DNA of 15,013 nt from JACOTK01 sp038256565. Its GTDB lineage: Bacteria; Actinomycetota; Acidimicrobiia; Acidimicrobiales; CADCSY01. Below the pieces are notes generated by a model. The model saw only the letters and a program-made list of their open reading frames with translations. It did not search any database and was not told the DNA's origin. Within the stretch, counting starts at the first letter, position 1. Every line of letters begins with the position of its first letter. Positions 7,006-13,598 of this stretch are shown piece by piece. Both the position numbers and the translations under genes were made by a program. The DNA is taken from the NCBI GenBank assembly GCA_038256565.1, contig JBBSKG010000067.1, forward strand, positions 1 through 15,013, given 5' to 3'.

Positions 7006-8460
7006 ATGAGTAAGGCGGATCCACGTTTTGTAGTAATCGGGGCCGGTATGGCGGGCATTTTAAGCGCCATCAAATTGCGAGAACGTGGTTTTCACGACTT
7101 CACGGTCTACGAAAAGGCTGAACGGCTGGGTGGTACATGGCGTGAGAACACCTACCCAGGTGTTGCGTGTGACGTTCCCTCTCATCTTTATCGTTATTCC
7201 TTTGCCCCAAATGCCGAATGGAGCACCATCTTTTCACCCGGGGGTGAGATCCTGGCTTACCTGGAAGATGTTGCCCGGCACTACGACGTGTTGAAGTCCA
7301 TTGAGTTCGGCACCGAGATCGACACCCTGGAGTTCCGTGATGGACGTTGGCACATTGAGACCACAGATGGACGCCATGATAAAGCTGACTATGTAATTGC
7401 AGCAACAGGCGTGTTGCACCACCCCTCATATCCAGATATCGAAGGACTCGACACCTTCGAGGGCACCATGTTCCACACCGCTCGGTGGAATCATGACGTC
7501 TCTCTAGAGGGAAAGCGTGTTGGCATAGTCGGCACTGGATCGACTGCCGTGCAGGTAGTAACGGCCATTGTCGACAACGTTGGTGAACTCAACCTGTTTC
7601 AACGCACACCTCAGTGGGTGCTACCAATGGAAAACACCCCCATCGAAGAAACAGACAAAGAACGCTATCGAGCTGACCCATCGACGATGGCAGATGTAAA
7701 GAATGCTCTGGCCCAATCGTTTGAAAACAACTTTGCCAGTGCCGTTGTCGACAAGAACTCGCCCACCTTGGTCATGTTGGAACAGACCTGTCGAGCAAAC
7801 ATCGAAAACCATGTGTCTGACCCCGAACTTCGGGCAAAACTCACTCCCGACTATCGGGCGGCTTGCAAACGACTCATAATTGCGTCTGATTTCTACGAAA
7901 AGATTCAGCGGCCAAACGCCAACCTGATAACTGAAGGCATCGAGGCAATCGAGCCCGGCGGCGTGCGGACCAAAGACGGTGAACTCCATGAACTCGATAT
8001 CTTGGTTCTGGCCACTGGGTTTCGTGTCGATCAGTTCATGCGCCCAATCCAGGTCACCGGACGAAGCGGCATTGCACTTGATGACGTGTGGGCCAAGCGT
8101 CCGTCTGCTTATCTGGCTGTTTCTATTCCCGAGTTTCCAAACCTGTTCATGCTCAATGGACCAAACGGACCAGTTGGCAACTTCTCGCTCATCGACGTTG
8201 CCGAACTGCAGTTCAACTACATCATGCAACTCGTTGAAGCCGCTCAAACTGCAGGCGACGGAGAGATCTGTGCCACCCATGAGGCTGCTGAGAAGTTCGA
8301 GGTCGAACGCACTGAGGCGGCACAAAACACCGTATGGGTTACGGGCTGTCGCAGCTGGTACCTAGACGACCGAGGCGTCCCCGCAGCCTGGCCATGGGGT
8401 TTCGACCGCTTCCGCGCCGAGATGGCCGCTCCCAAACTCACCGACTACGAACTCGTCTAA
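7006..8460 (+). CDS. class B flavin (Baeyer-Villiger-type) monooxygenase, second paralogue
   Basis: A 484-residue flavoenzyme, about 50 residues shorter than its neighbour and only distantly alike. The FAD motif GAGMAG is at 12-17, GGTWRENTYPGVACDVPS at 42-59, and the NADPH motif GTGSTA at 176-181. The fingerprint at 151-162 is FEGTMFHTARWN: it ends in Trp-Asn where the classic pattern has Trp-Pro or Trp-Asp, as in the subgroup that includes 4-hydroxyacetophenone-type enzymes. R289 in ACKRLIIASDFY is the likely catalytic Arg. AGGGGG at 6995-7000 is a good ribosome site for the ATG. It may act on another intermediate of the same pathway; the substrate is unknown. Its stop lies about 50 bp before a toxin remnant. 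Confidence 0.9.
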   Translation: MSKADPRFVVIGAGMAGILSAIKLRERGFHDFTVYEKAERLGGTWRENTYPGVACDVPSHLYRYSFAPNAEWSTIFSPGGEILAYLEDVARHYDVLKSIEFGTEIDTLEFRDGRWHIETTDGRHDKADYVIAATGVLHHPSYPDIEGLDTFEGTMFHTARWNHDVSLEGKRVGIVGTGSTAVQVVTAIVDNVGELNLFQRTPQWVLPMENTPIEETDKERYRADPSTMADVKNALAQSFENNFASAVVDKNSPTLVMLEQTCRANIENHVSDPELRAKLTPDYRAACKRLIIASDFYEKIQRPNANLITEGIEAIEPGGVRTKDGELHELDILVLATGFRVDQFMRPIQVTGRSGIALDDVWAKRPSAYLAVSIPEFPNLFMLNGPNGPVGNFSLIDVAELQFNYIMQLVEAAQTAGDGEICATHEAAEKFEVERTEAAQNTVWVTGCRSWYLDDRGVPAAWPWGFDRFRAEMAAPKLTDYELV

Positions 8461-8510
8461 GGTTTCGCAAGGGTAGACACCTCTTACTTCAACACTTGGC
8501 CGGACAGCCC

Positions 8511-8759
8511 ATGACCATCGCCGAAGCGCTCGATATGCGAGACGCCAACGCCATTGCTGATATCCCCACTGACCCCGTTGCCGATTTTGAAGGTGCTGCT
8601 CACATCTATCAAAGCTGCAGGTCCGCTGGCATTACCCCACGCGGGCTAATCGATTGTTTAATCGCCACAATCACAATCCGCTCAGGATCAACCCTGTTAA
8701 CAGCCGATCAAGACTTCCAAAAAATGGCAACCATCGTCCCGCTACAACTAGCTAGATAG
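8511..8759 (+). pseudogene. truncated VapC-like PIN-domain toxin remnant
   Basis: From the ATG at 8511 the frame encodes 82 residues. The C-terminal part, AGITPRGLIDCLIATITI then TLLTADQDFQKMA, matches the end of VapC PIN toxins: the Asp of the D-x-L-I-A helix and the Asp of LL-x-x-D-x-D-F are kept. The N-terminal half, which normally bears the first Asp (V-D-T-S) and the conserved Glu, is missing. The frame runs open upstream, but that part lies inside the monooxygenase gene and does not look like PIN. No antitoxin gene adjoins it. It is most likely a 5'-truncated, inactive relic of a toxin-antitoxin pair. Confidence 0.72.
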
Positions 8760-8769
8760 TGACAACAGA

Positions 8770-8805
8770 ATCCAAGGTTTGCTGGCTAATTTATCCAAGG
8801 TTTGC
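8770..8805. repeat. 13-bp direct repeat in the convergent intergenic gap
   Basis: ATCCAAGGTTTGC occurs at 8770-8782 and again at 8793-8805, a period of 23 bp, between the vapC remnant and the convergent dehydrogenase gene. The second copy can pair imperfectly with CCTTTGG at 8810-8816, giving a weak hairpin that may help to end transcription of the dehydrogenase gene. There are only two copies and no spacer structure of a CRISPR. Confidence 0.6.
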
Positions 8806-8830
8806 CAGGCCTTTGGAGAACTAGAACCGG

Positions 8831-10090
8831 TTATCGGGTGGGGTTGTGCGCAAGTTCCTTGAATGGGGTGTCCTTGCCGGGGCCAGGTTCTTTGGGAAGA
8901 CCGAGCACCCGTTCGCCGATGATATTGCGTTGCACCTGGTCGGTGCCGCCATAGATGGAAGGTGCCGGCGAGAAGAGGGTGATCTCCTGAAGCTCCCCAT
9001 TGGTCATCGAGTCTGGACCCATCACCGTGGCGTGCGCCCCAAGAATGCGACAACCAACCTCACGAGTAAGAACAATTGTGGCACTGTTGCGAAGCTTGGC
9101 CATGTTACCTTCACCACCGGTGGCGGCAGAGCCGGATTTCATCCGACCTATGTGGTAACCAGAGATCTCGATCAATGAATGCAAACGAGCCAGGTCTTGG
9201 CGAATCGTGGGGTCATCGATCACACCTTGCTTGCGGGCAAGGTCGATGAGTTGACGCACCCGACCCCGTCCGGCAGCTCCTGCGCCAAGACCCGCTCCTT
9301 CTGAGCGGTCACCTGCAAAGTCACCAACCCGACGATCAAGATGGCCGGCAACCGTTCCGGGAATGGCGGCGCTGTAGGCACTCACGTTTCCCCCGCCAAT
9401 ACCGGCACGTTCCACCATCAAGGTGGTGTTGGTCACCTTCCAGCCATCGGTGATTTCGCCGATCATGTTGGCATGCGGTACCCGACCGTTATCGATGAAC
9501 ACCTCGTTGAACATCGCCCGCCCGGTCATCTCCCGCAAGGGTCGTACTTCAACGCCTGGCTGCAGCATGGGGAAGGCGAAATAGGTGAGGCCCTTGTGCT
9601 TGGGAAGATCAGGGTTAGAACGGGCAACCAAGATGCCATAGTCGGCATACTGGCCCGTGGAGGTCCAAACCTTTTGGCCGTTGATGATCCACTCATCGCC
9701 GTCACGCTCGGCCCTACACTGCAAACCGGCAAGGTCAGACCCGGCGCCTGGCTCGGAGAAGAGCTGGCACCACCCGTGTTGGCCATTGAGCACCTTGGGC
9801 ACAAACTCGGCGATCAGCTCAGGGGAACCGTGAGCCAAAATGGTGGGCACCGCCAACATCATGCCAATACCAGCAGGCTGGCCCACAATCTTACGCTTAG
9901 CAATGGCAGCAGCCAGTCCTGCCGCCTGATCCCGGCTCCACCCTCTGCCCCAAGGTTCGGGCAACATGGGCTGAGTCAAACCCTCATCGGCAAGTAGCTG
10001 CCACCACTGGGCCACCGTAAGTTCCGGGTCCCAGTTGGCATCAAGCCAAACCTCAACCTCGGCCTGTGTCGAGTTGGTTGTCATTGCCAT
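8831..10090 (-). CDS. acyl-CoA dehydrogenase, FadE-like
   Basis: A 419-residue cytosolic flavoprotein expected to form a 2,3-double bond in an acyl-CoA. The FAD/substrate motif QLFSEPGAGSDLAG is at 109-122, the middle beta-domain at about 107-215, and the C-terminal helical domain ends with IYGGTDQVQRNIIGERVLGLP (379-399). The ATG has a strong ribosome site (GGGGAGGA, 6 nt away). At the place where medium-chain enzymes carry their catalytic Glu (IYEGT) this protein has Gly381, as in long-chain and isovaleryl-type enzymes and many actinobacterial FadE subunits. A Gly/Arg-rich insert lies at 260-277. Actinobacterial FadE proteins of this kind serve sterol or branched-chain breakdown. It converges on the monooxygenase genes and could act in the same catabolic route; this is inference. 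Confidence 0.88.
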   Translation of the reverse strand: MAMTTNSTQAEVEVWLDANWDPELTVAQWWQLLADEGLTQPMLPEPWGRGWSRDQAAGLAAAIAKRKIVGQPAGIGMMLAVPTILAHGSPELIAEFVPKVLNGQHGWCQLFSEPGAGSDLAGLQCRAERDGDEWIINGQKVWTSTGQYADYGILVARSNPDLPKHKGLTYFAFPMLQPGVEVRPLREMTGRAMFNEVFIDNGRVPHANMIGEITDGWKVTNTTLMVERAGIGGGNVSAYSAAIPGTVAGHLDRRVGDFAGDRSEGAGLGAGAAGRGRVRQLIDLARKQGVIDDPTIRQDLARLHSLIEISGYHIGRMKSGSAATGGEGNMAKLRNSATIVLTREVGCRILGAHATVMGPDSMTNGELQEITLFSPAPSIYGGTDQVQRNIIGERVLGLPKEPGPGKDTPFKELAHNPTR

Positions 10091-10117
10091 GTGGGTCCTC
10101 CCCTGTCGTTATTCCTC

Positions 10118-10133
10118 CTCATGTTTGCATGAG
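10118..10133. repeat. perfect inverted repeat upstream of the dehydrogenase gene
   Basis: CTCATG-TTTG-CATGAG is a perfect 6-bp inverted repeat with a 4-base loop, 28 bp upstream of the dehydrogenase start. It may be an operator for a repressor of that gene. No U-tract follows on either strand, so it is a poor terminator for the operon that ends at 10206. Confidence 0.4.
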
Positions 10134-10205
10134 CAAGGGGGGTAACCGCAAAACGGCCCGGGTCAGTCCTCGTCAGAATTCAAATGGCCAGAGAAACAGC
10201 CTGAC

Positions 10206-11225
10206 TCAAAAATCGATATCTGCGCCGCCAGTTTCAATAAATTGGGTAGCCAGGGCAGTGTTGCCAGCCCGGTCAAAAATCGTCGTTTGGGGTGTGTGGC
10301 GCATATTGACTGCTCCACCCGTCCTGAGTGATCCCCCACCGCTCCTTGTACCAAGGATGACAGTAAGTTCTGTCATGGCTGCATTAAATGACATCGTTGA
10401 TGGTGTCCCTGTAGAGCCATAGTTGTTAGTCCCACTATTCAAGAGATCTGTGTAGGTTAATAGGTCAGGAAGTAGTTGGACATTAACAGCAGAATTCATC
10501 AACTCAATTTGGTCCGCACCAGTCCCAGTACTGCTCCTAAGGCGTACAACAACATTCATAGATGATCCATCCCAGGTAGAAAGGCTGGCAGCGATACTCT
10601 GTGGTTCGATGGGCTCAGAATAGGTAATAGTAAAGGTGTCACCTTCCTCGACTCTGCCATTTATTCCAGCATTTGTGGTTCGAAGTCCGTTTACAACTGG
10701 CCGAGTGATATCACCGGTGACCGAGAAGTTGGCAGTTACGGTGTTTGCTGGGGTATCGAGATCGGTTGCGGTGACTGAGTAGGTTCTGTCTGCATTTGTC
10801 AGGGTCCCGGCGGTGAGGTTCGCTCCGTTTCGGTAGGCATAAGAGACACCGTTTACTATCCACGGTCCACCGGCTGTTGCGAGGGCTACGGCGGTTTGTC
10901 CAGCGGTAATAACATTTCCGGCAACAGCAACGTTAGCGGTAACAGTATTAATACCTGTGGCTGGGTTGCCTGAATCTGGACCGACATTTGCATAAATACG
11001 GTAGGTCCCAGCACTACGCAAAAAGCCACCTGTCAGCAATTCTGTCTTCTGAAGAATGCTGTCGGGAATCGGGGGTCCTACCCAGTCGGGGTCGGCGGTG
11101 AAGCTGTTGGCCGTGTTCGATGTCAAGGCAGTGAAGGCGGCGGTGGTGGACCCCGCGAAAAGAGCAGGCGCGACGGCAATGCAGATACCCAGAAGCTTGA
11201 GGGCGCTTTTCGTGCGAGGTTTCAT
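10206..11225 (-). CDS. exported protein with SipW-type leader, Ig-like or matrix protein
   Basis: A 339-residue protein with a basic start, a hydrophobic core (residues about 9-28) and then TTAAFTALTSNTANSFTA. This AFT-x-x-T-x-N-x-x-N-x-F pattern is shared with the TasA/CalY-like proteins of the operon and marks SipW-type substrates. The rest is Thr/Asn/Gly-rich and looks all-beta. A repeat-like segment at about 90-170 contains TVTANVAVAGNV and TVTANFSVTGDI. The segment after residue 170 (ITRPVVNG...FTITYSEPIEP) resembles bacterial Ig-like (SbsA-type) repeats. There is no sortase signal or anchoring helix at the C-terminus. Its ATG overlaps the stop of the signal peptidase gene by four bases (ATGA), so it is coupled to it. 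It is probably a secreted accessory or anchor component of a surface fibre; this is inference. Confidence 0.8.
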   Translation of the reverse strand: MKPRTKSALKLLGICIAVAPALFAGSTTAAFTALTSNTANSFTADPDWVGPPIPDSILQKTELLTGGFLRSAGTYRIYANVGPDSGNPATGINTVTANVAVAGNVITAGQTAVALATAGGPWIVNGVSYAYRNGANLTAGTLTNADRTYSVTATDLDTPANTVTANFSVTGDITRPVVNGLRTTNAGINGRVEEGDTFTITYSEPIEPQSIAASLSTWDGSSMNVVVRLRSSTGTGADQIELMNSAVNVQLLPDLLTYTDLLNSGTNNYGSTGTPSTMSFNAAMTELTVILGTRSGGGSLRTGGAVNMRHTPQTTIFDRAGNTALATQFIETGGADIDF

Positions 11226-12433
11226 CGCTTACTCGTCTTGGCCTTGCCCTTGCCCTTCCTCTTCTTCTGGGGTTCAGGGTCGTCGGGAATACGCCAGATG
11301 GCGGCGATTTCAAGGCCGGCGAAGAAGAGCATGGGTAGGGCTATGAAGCCGACACGTACCATTGGTGACCAGGCCCACCCGAGGACATAGCCCAGCTTGG
11401 GTATTCGAAGTACAACTCGTCCGATCTTTCCGTCTGTCCGAATACTCCATGTCTCGCCACTGTTGTTGGCATCGCCTTGCGTGAAGAAAGTGGCATTCCT
11501 GCCCTCCACCTTCATGCTTTTCACCCGGTGGGTAACGGTCTTTTTCTTATTATTGGGATCGCCAAAAGTGATGACATCGCCGATCCTGACGTCCATAACA
11601 GAAATATTCTGGTCGATCACAATATCGCCGATATCGAGAGCTGGGAGCATGCTGCCGGAAAGAACCACCATGGTCTTGTGCCCTATCAGGGGCGGAGCCG
11701 CCAGCAGCACGGCAAGGGCTATGCCGGCGCCAACAATGGCCCATGCGACAACCGTGACCAATGATCGTGGCAACGATTCCTTCTTGAGCGCCGTCTTGGC
11801 ACAAGCGGATTTTTTTGCGGCATTGCCGGACTGACTTGTCCTGCTTCGAAGGTCGATCTCGTCGGTATCGGCCAGAACCAGGTAGTCATCATCGAAATCG
11901 ATCTGCGCGGCAAAACGCACCGACAGCGCCTGCTTTTCCTTCTTATTTTCCTTCTTGTCGTAGTGCCCTCGCTTTGTGCCGGCAGGCTCGGTTGCCAGAA
12001 GTCCCAGTTCGGCCAAGGCACTGGCATGAACGGCGGCGGCGAGATTGGCTCTTGTCTTGTCCTCGAAACTGGCTCTTGTCTTGTCCTCGAGACTGGCTTC
12101 CCCGGTGGTCGTATGAAGCTCAACTTGTTCGGCGGCGGCAACAGGTGAGGTCACCGAAAGCATTTGAGGGTGCTCGGGGACCCCTACGGGAACGGGGGGG
12201 ATCTGTGTGCCATCACCCAGCAGTTGTCGACGGAGCTCGCGACGTTCCTCGGGTGAAACGCCTGCCAGCATACGATTGAGGCGCTTGCGCTCACGACGAG
12301 TCAGGGGAGCACAAGTCAGGGGAGCACGAGCCGGGCGGAGCCCGCCAAAAGCAATGCTGCGCTCTTCTCGCCAATCGGGGGCTGTTTTGCCCCCGGGCCC
12401 TTCCGGGCGGAAATCCGGAAGAGCCAAACTCAT
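11222..12433 (-). CDS. SipW-type signal peptidase I with long cytoplasmic N-terminal extension
   Basis: A 403-residue membrane protease of the archaeal/ER-like S26B class. VLSGSMLPALDIGD holds the nucleophile S261; the general base is H302 (TVTHRV), not the Lys of ordinary bacterial enzymes, and D321 (TQGDANN) completes a Ser-His-Asp set as in Bacillus SipW. TM helices lie at about 225-246 and 359-380; the tail is very basic. SipW itself has about 190 residues, so the first 220 residues are extra: an Arg/Glu-rich helical part (45-75), a tandem ASLEDKTR/ASFEDKTR repeat (113-129), a basic patch (154-168) and an acidic patch (179-195). The extension should face the cytosol. Start and stop both overlap the neighbouring genes as ATGA. 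It presumably cleaves the SipW-type leaders of its neighbours. Confidence 0.88.
   Translation of the reverse strand: MSLALPDFRPEGPGGKTAPDWREERSIAFGGLRPARAPLTCAPLTRRERKRLNRMLAGVSPEERRELRRQLLGDGTQIPPVPVGVPEHPQMLSVTSPVAAAEQVELHTTTGEASLEDKTRASFEDKTRANLAAAVHASALAELGLLATEPAGTKRGHYDKKENKKEKQALSVRFAAQIDFDDDYLVLADTDEIDLRSRTSQSGNAAKKSACAKTALKKESLPRSLVTVVAWAIVGAGIALAVLLAAPPLIGHKTMVVLSGSMLPALDIGDIVIDQNISVMDVRIGDVITFGDPNNKKKTVTHRVKSMKVEGRNATFFTQGDANNSGETWSIRTDGKIGRVVLRIPKLGYVLGWAWSPMVRVGFIALPMLFFAGLEIAAIWRIPDDPEPQKKRKGKGKAKTSKR
12046..12093. repeat. 24-bp tandem repeat inside the sipW-like gene
   Basis: Two adjacent 24-bp units (12046-12069 and 12070-12093) differ at one base and encode ASLEDKTR and ASFEDKTR. 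A partial third unit (TGGCT) follows. The unit is in frame, so copy-number change by slippage would lengthen or shorten the linker without breaking the gene. A shorter 15-bp-period repeat (TCAGGGGAGCAC at 12301-12312 and 12316-12327) lies nearer the start. Confidence 0.85.
12377..12421 (-). promoter_or_regulatory. two consecutive hairpins in the 5' coding end of the sipW-like mRNA
   Basis: The minus-strand transcript can form CUUCCGG/CCGGAAG (7 bp, 8-base loop, 12400-12421) and then GGGGGC/GCCCCC (6 bp, 6-base loop, 12377-12394), beginning 13 nt after the A of the start codon. Such stable helices just after the start, in an operon where the preceding structural gene is probably needed in excess, could lower translation or partly stop transcription of the peptidase gene. 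No U-tract follows the second stem. Confidence 0.45.
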
Positions 12434-13017
12434 GTGTTATTGGCCTGCCATGTGAAACCGGCCGTGGCGTTCAACCCCTGTGCGGCAGGATCGTCGATGA
12501 CCGTAACCACGATTCGATAAACACGAACGGTGGGAGTCACGTTTCCAGGGGCCCAGACCACGGCATCATCAAGACCCGTGGCATAGGTTGTTGGAAATTG
12601 GGCAAGTGACGTCGTGCCACCTGAACCCGAGTAGAGGACCGTGCCGGCAATAAAACCCGTGCAACTTCCATCCATGGGAATAGCGCTGGTGTTTGTTCCC
12701 TGTGTAACGACTACTTGAAGATAAGTTCCCAACCCGGTGCCGGTAAGAGAGCTGACGTAGAGCTTTACATTGGCAGCCAGTGATCCAGTGTAGGAAACAG
12801 AGATACAGTTTGTATTACTGTTTCCGGGTTTTACACCGCTCAGACCGAGCATGGCGACGTTGCTGTCGTTATCGGAGATAATTACGGTGCCGGTCGAAAA
12901 TGCATTGCCCGTATTGCTTGTAGAGGATGTGAAGGCAGCCCAAGTGCCCATGCCACTCAAGTTGACGGCGAGACCGATGGTCAGGGAGACGAGGGTGACG
13001 ATTCGTAATCTGCGCAT
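12430..13017 (-). CDS. TasA/CalY-like exported fibre protein (second copy)
   Basis: A 195-residue secreted protein. The leader (residues about 1-28) ends in GTWAAFTSSTSNTGNAFSTG, the SipW-type motif of TasA and camelysin. The mature part is Thr/Ser/Gly-rich and predicted all-beta, and has two cysteines (NCISVSY and SCTGF) in the same places as its paralogue at 13599-14228, suggesting a disulfide. Both proteins also share a YxGxLxA...LYV stretch and a C-terminal YRxxxxxxDxxAQxL...W block. The ribosome site GGAAGGAG lies 8 nt before the ATG. Its stop overlaps the signal peptidase start by four bases. Family knowledge suggests it polymerises into a surface fibre or matrix; similarity is by pattern only. 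Confidence 0.83.
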   Translation of the reverse strand: MRRLRIVTLVSLTIGLAVNLSGMGTWAAFTSSTSNTGNAFSTGTVIISDNDSNVAMLGLSGVKPGNSNTNCISVSYTGSLAANVKLYVSSLTGTGLGTYLQVVVTQGTNTSAIPMDGSCTGFIAGTVLYSGSGGTTSLAQFPTTYATGLDDAVVWAPGNVTPTVRVYRIVVTVIDDPAAQGLNATAGFTWQANNT

Positions 13018-13031
13018 ACCCTGTCTCCTTC

Positions 13032-13571
13032 CTATGTCGAGGATCGTTGTGCGATGAGCTTGATCTCAATGTCGGCTGATTGGCCGGCCAGTTCAGTGAA
13101 TAGTTCTTTATCATTTTCCATTATCGGTAGTGAGACTGAAACCTTAAGCACTTTGTCCTGGGTGGCCTCAACTCTGATCTTTGGCGGCTCCACAACCAAA
13201 TTCTCGAGATATCCCTCAAAGATCGTCGAGCCAGGTTCAGTAATCTTGACCATCAGGAATCGGTCAAGACCGTGGTACCTGACACTCGATGTCAGATGAA
13301 CATCGAGTGTTACTCCCGTAACGTTGTGAAGGGTCAATGACTCCGTGGCCATTGGATCATTTGGCAACATGTTTCCAACAGCCAGGAAAGGTTCCGCCGG
13401 GTCGACCCTCAGCTCACCTCCGGGCGTCGCCACCATCGTGACGTTGACCCCAAGATCTTCCGAACCACCCGGCACCCGAAAGCCGGCCAACGTGGCGAGA
13501 ACAGCGCAAGCGCCGAGGACGAGACCCAGAGGTCTTGTCCACCGGCGCTTGCGCTGTTTCATTCGAGCCAT
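13032..13571 (-). CDS. exported beta-rich protein of the SipW/TasA-like operon
   Basis: A 179-residue protein with a very basic start (MARMKQRKRRWTRP), one hydrophobic segment (about 14-31) and a mature part that looks like a single beta-sandwich: GNMLPNDPMATESLTLHNV resembles the strand-and-turn region of TasA-like domains, where a proline/asparagine-marked point is followed by an S/T-x-T/L-x-L-x-N-V strand. Unlike its two flanking paralogues it lacks the AFTS-x-T-x-N leader motif and has no cysteine after the leader. It may therefore be cut by the housekeeping peptidase, or stay anchored by its leader, and act as an assembly or anchoring partner, as TapA does for TasA. The ribosome site is weak (AGAAAG). 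The function is inference. Confidence 0.75.
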   Translation of the reverse strand: MARMKQRKRRWTRPLGLVLGACAVLATLAGFRVPGGSEDLGVNVTMVATPGGELRVDPAEPFLAVGNMLPNDPMATESLTLHNVTGVTLDVHLTSSVRYHGLDRFLMVKITEPGSTIFEGYLENLVVEPPKIRVEATQDKVLKVSVSLPIMENDKELFTELAGQSADIEIKLIAQRSST

Positions 13572-13598
13572 AGTCGGCTTTCTACTTGTTCGCCATCA

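Noticed and set aside
7621..8325. Minus-strand frame of 234 codons
   Set aside because: Antisense to the second monooxygenase, whose motifs are clear; no ribosome site or recognisable domain.
8770..8805. Direct repeats as a minimal CRISPR
   Set aside because: Only two 13-bp copies separated by 10 bp; far too short in repeat and spacer, and no cas gene.
9341..9997. Plus-strand frame of 218 codons
   Set aside because: It lies fully antisense to the acyl-CoA dehydrogenase gene, has no protein-like motif, and mirrors its codons.
11815..12279. Plus-strand frame of 154 codons
   Set aside because: Antisense to the signal peptidase gene; low-complexity Arg/Pro-rich translation.
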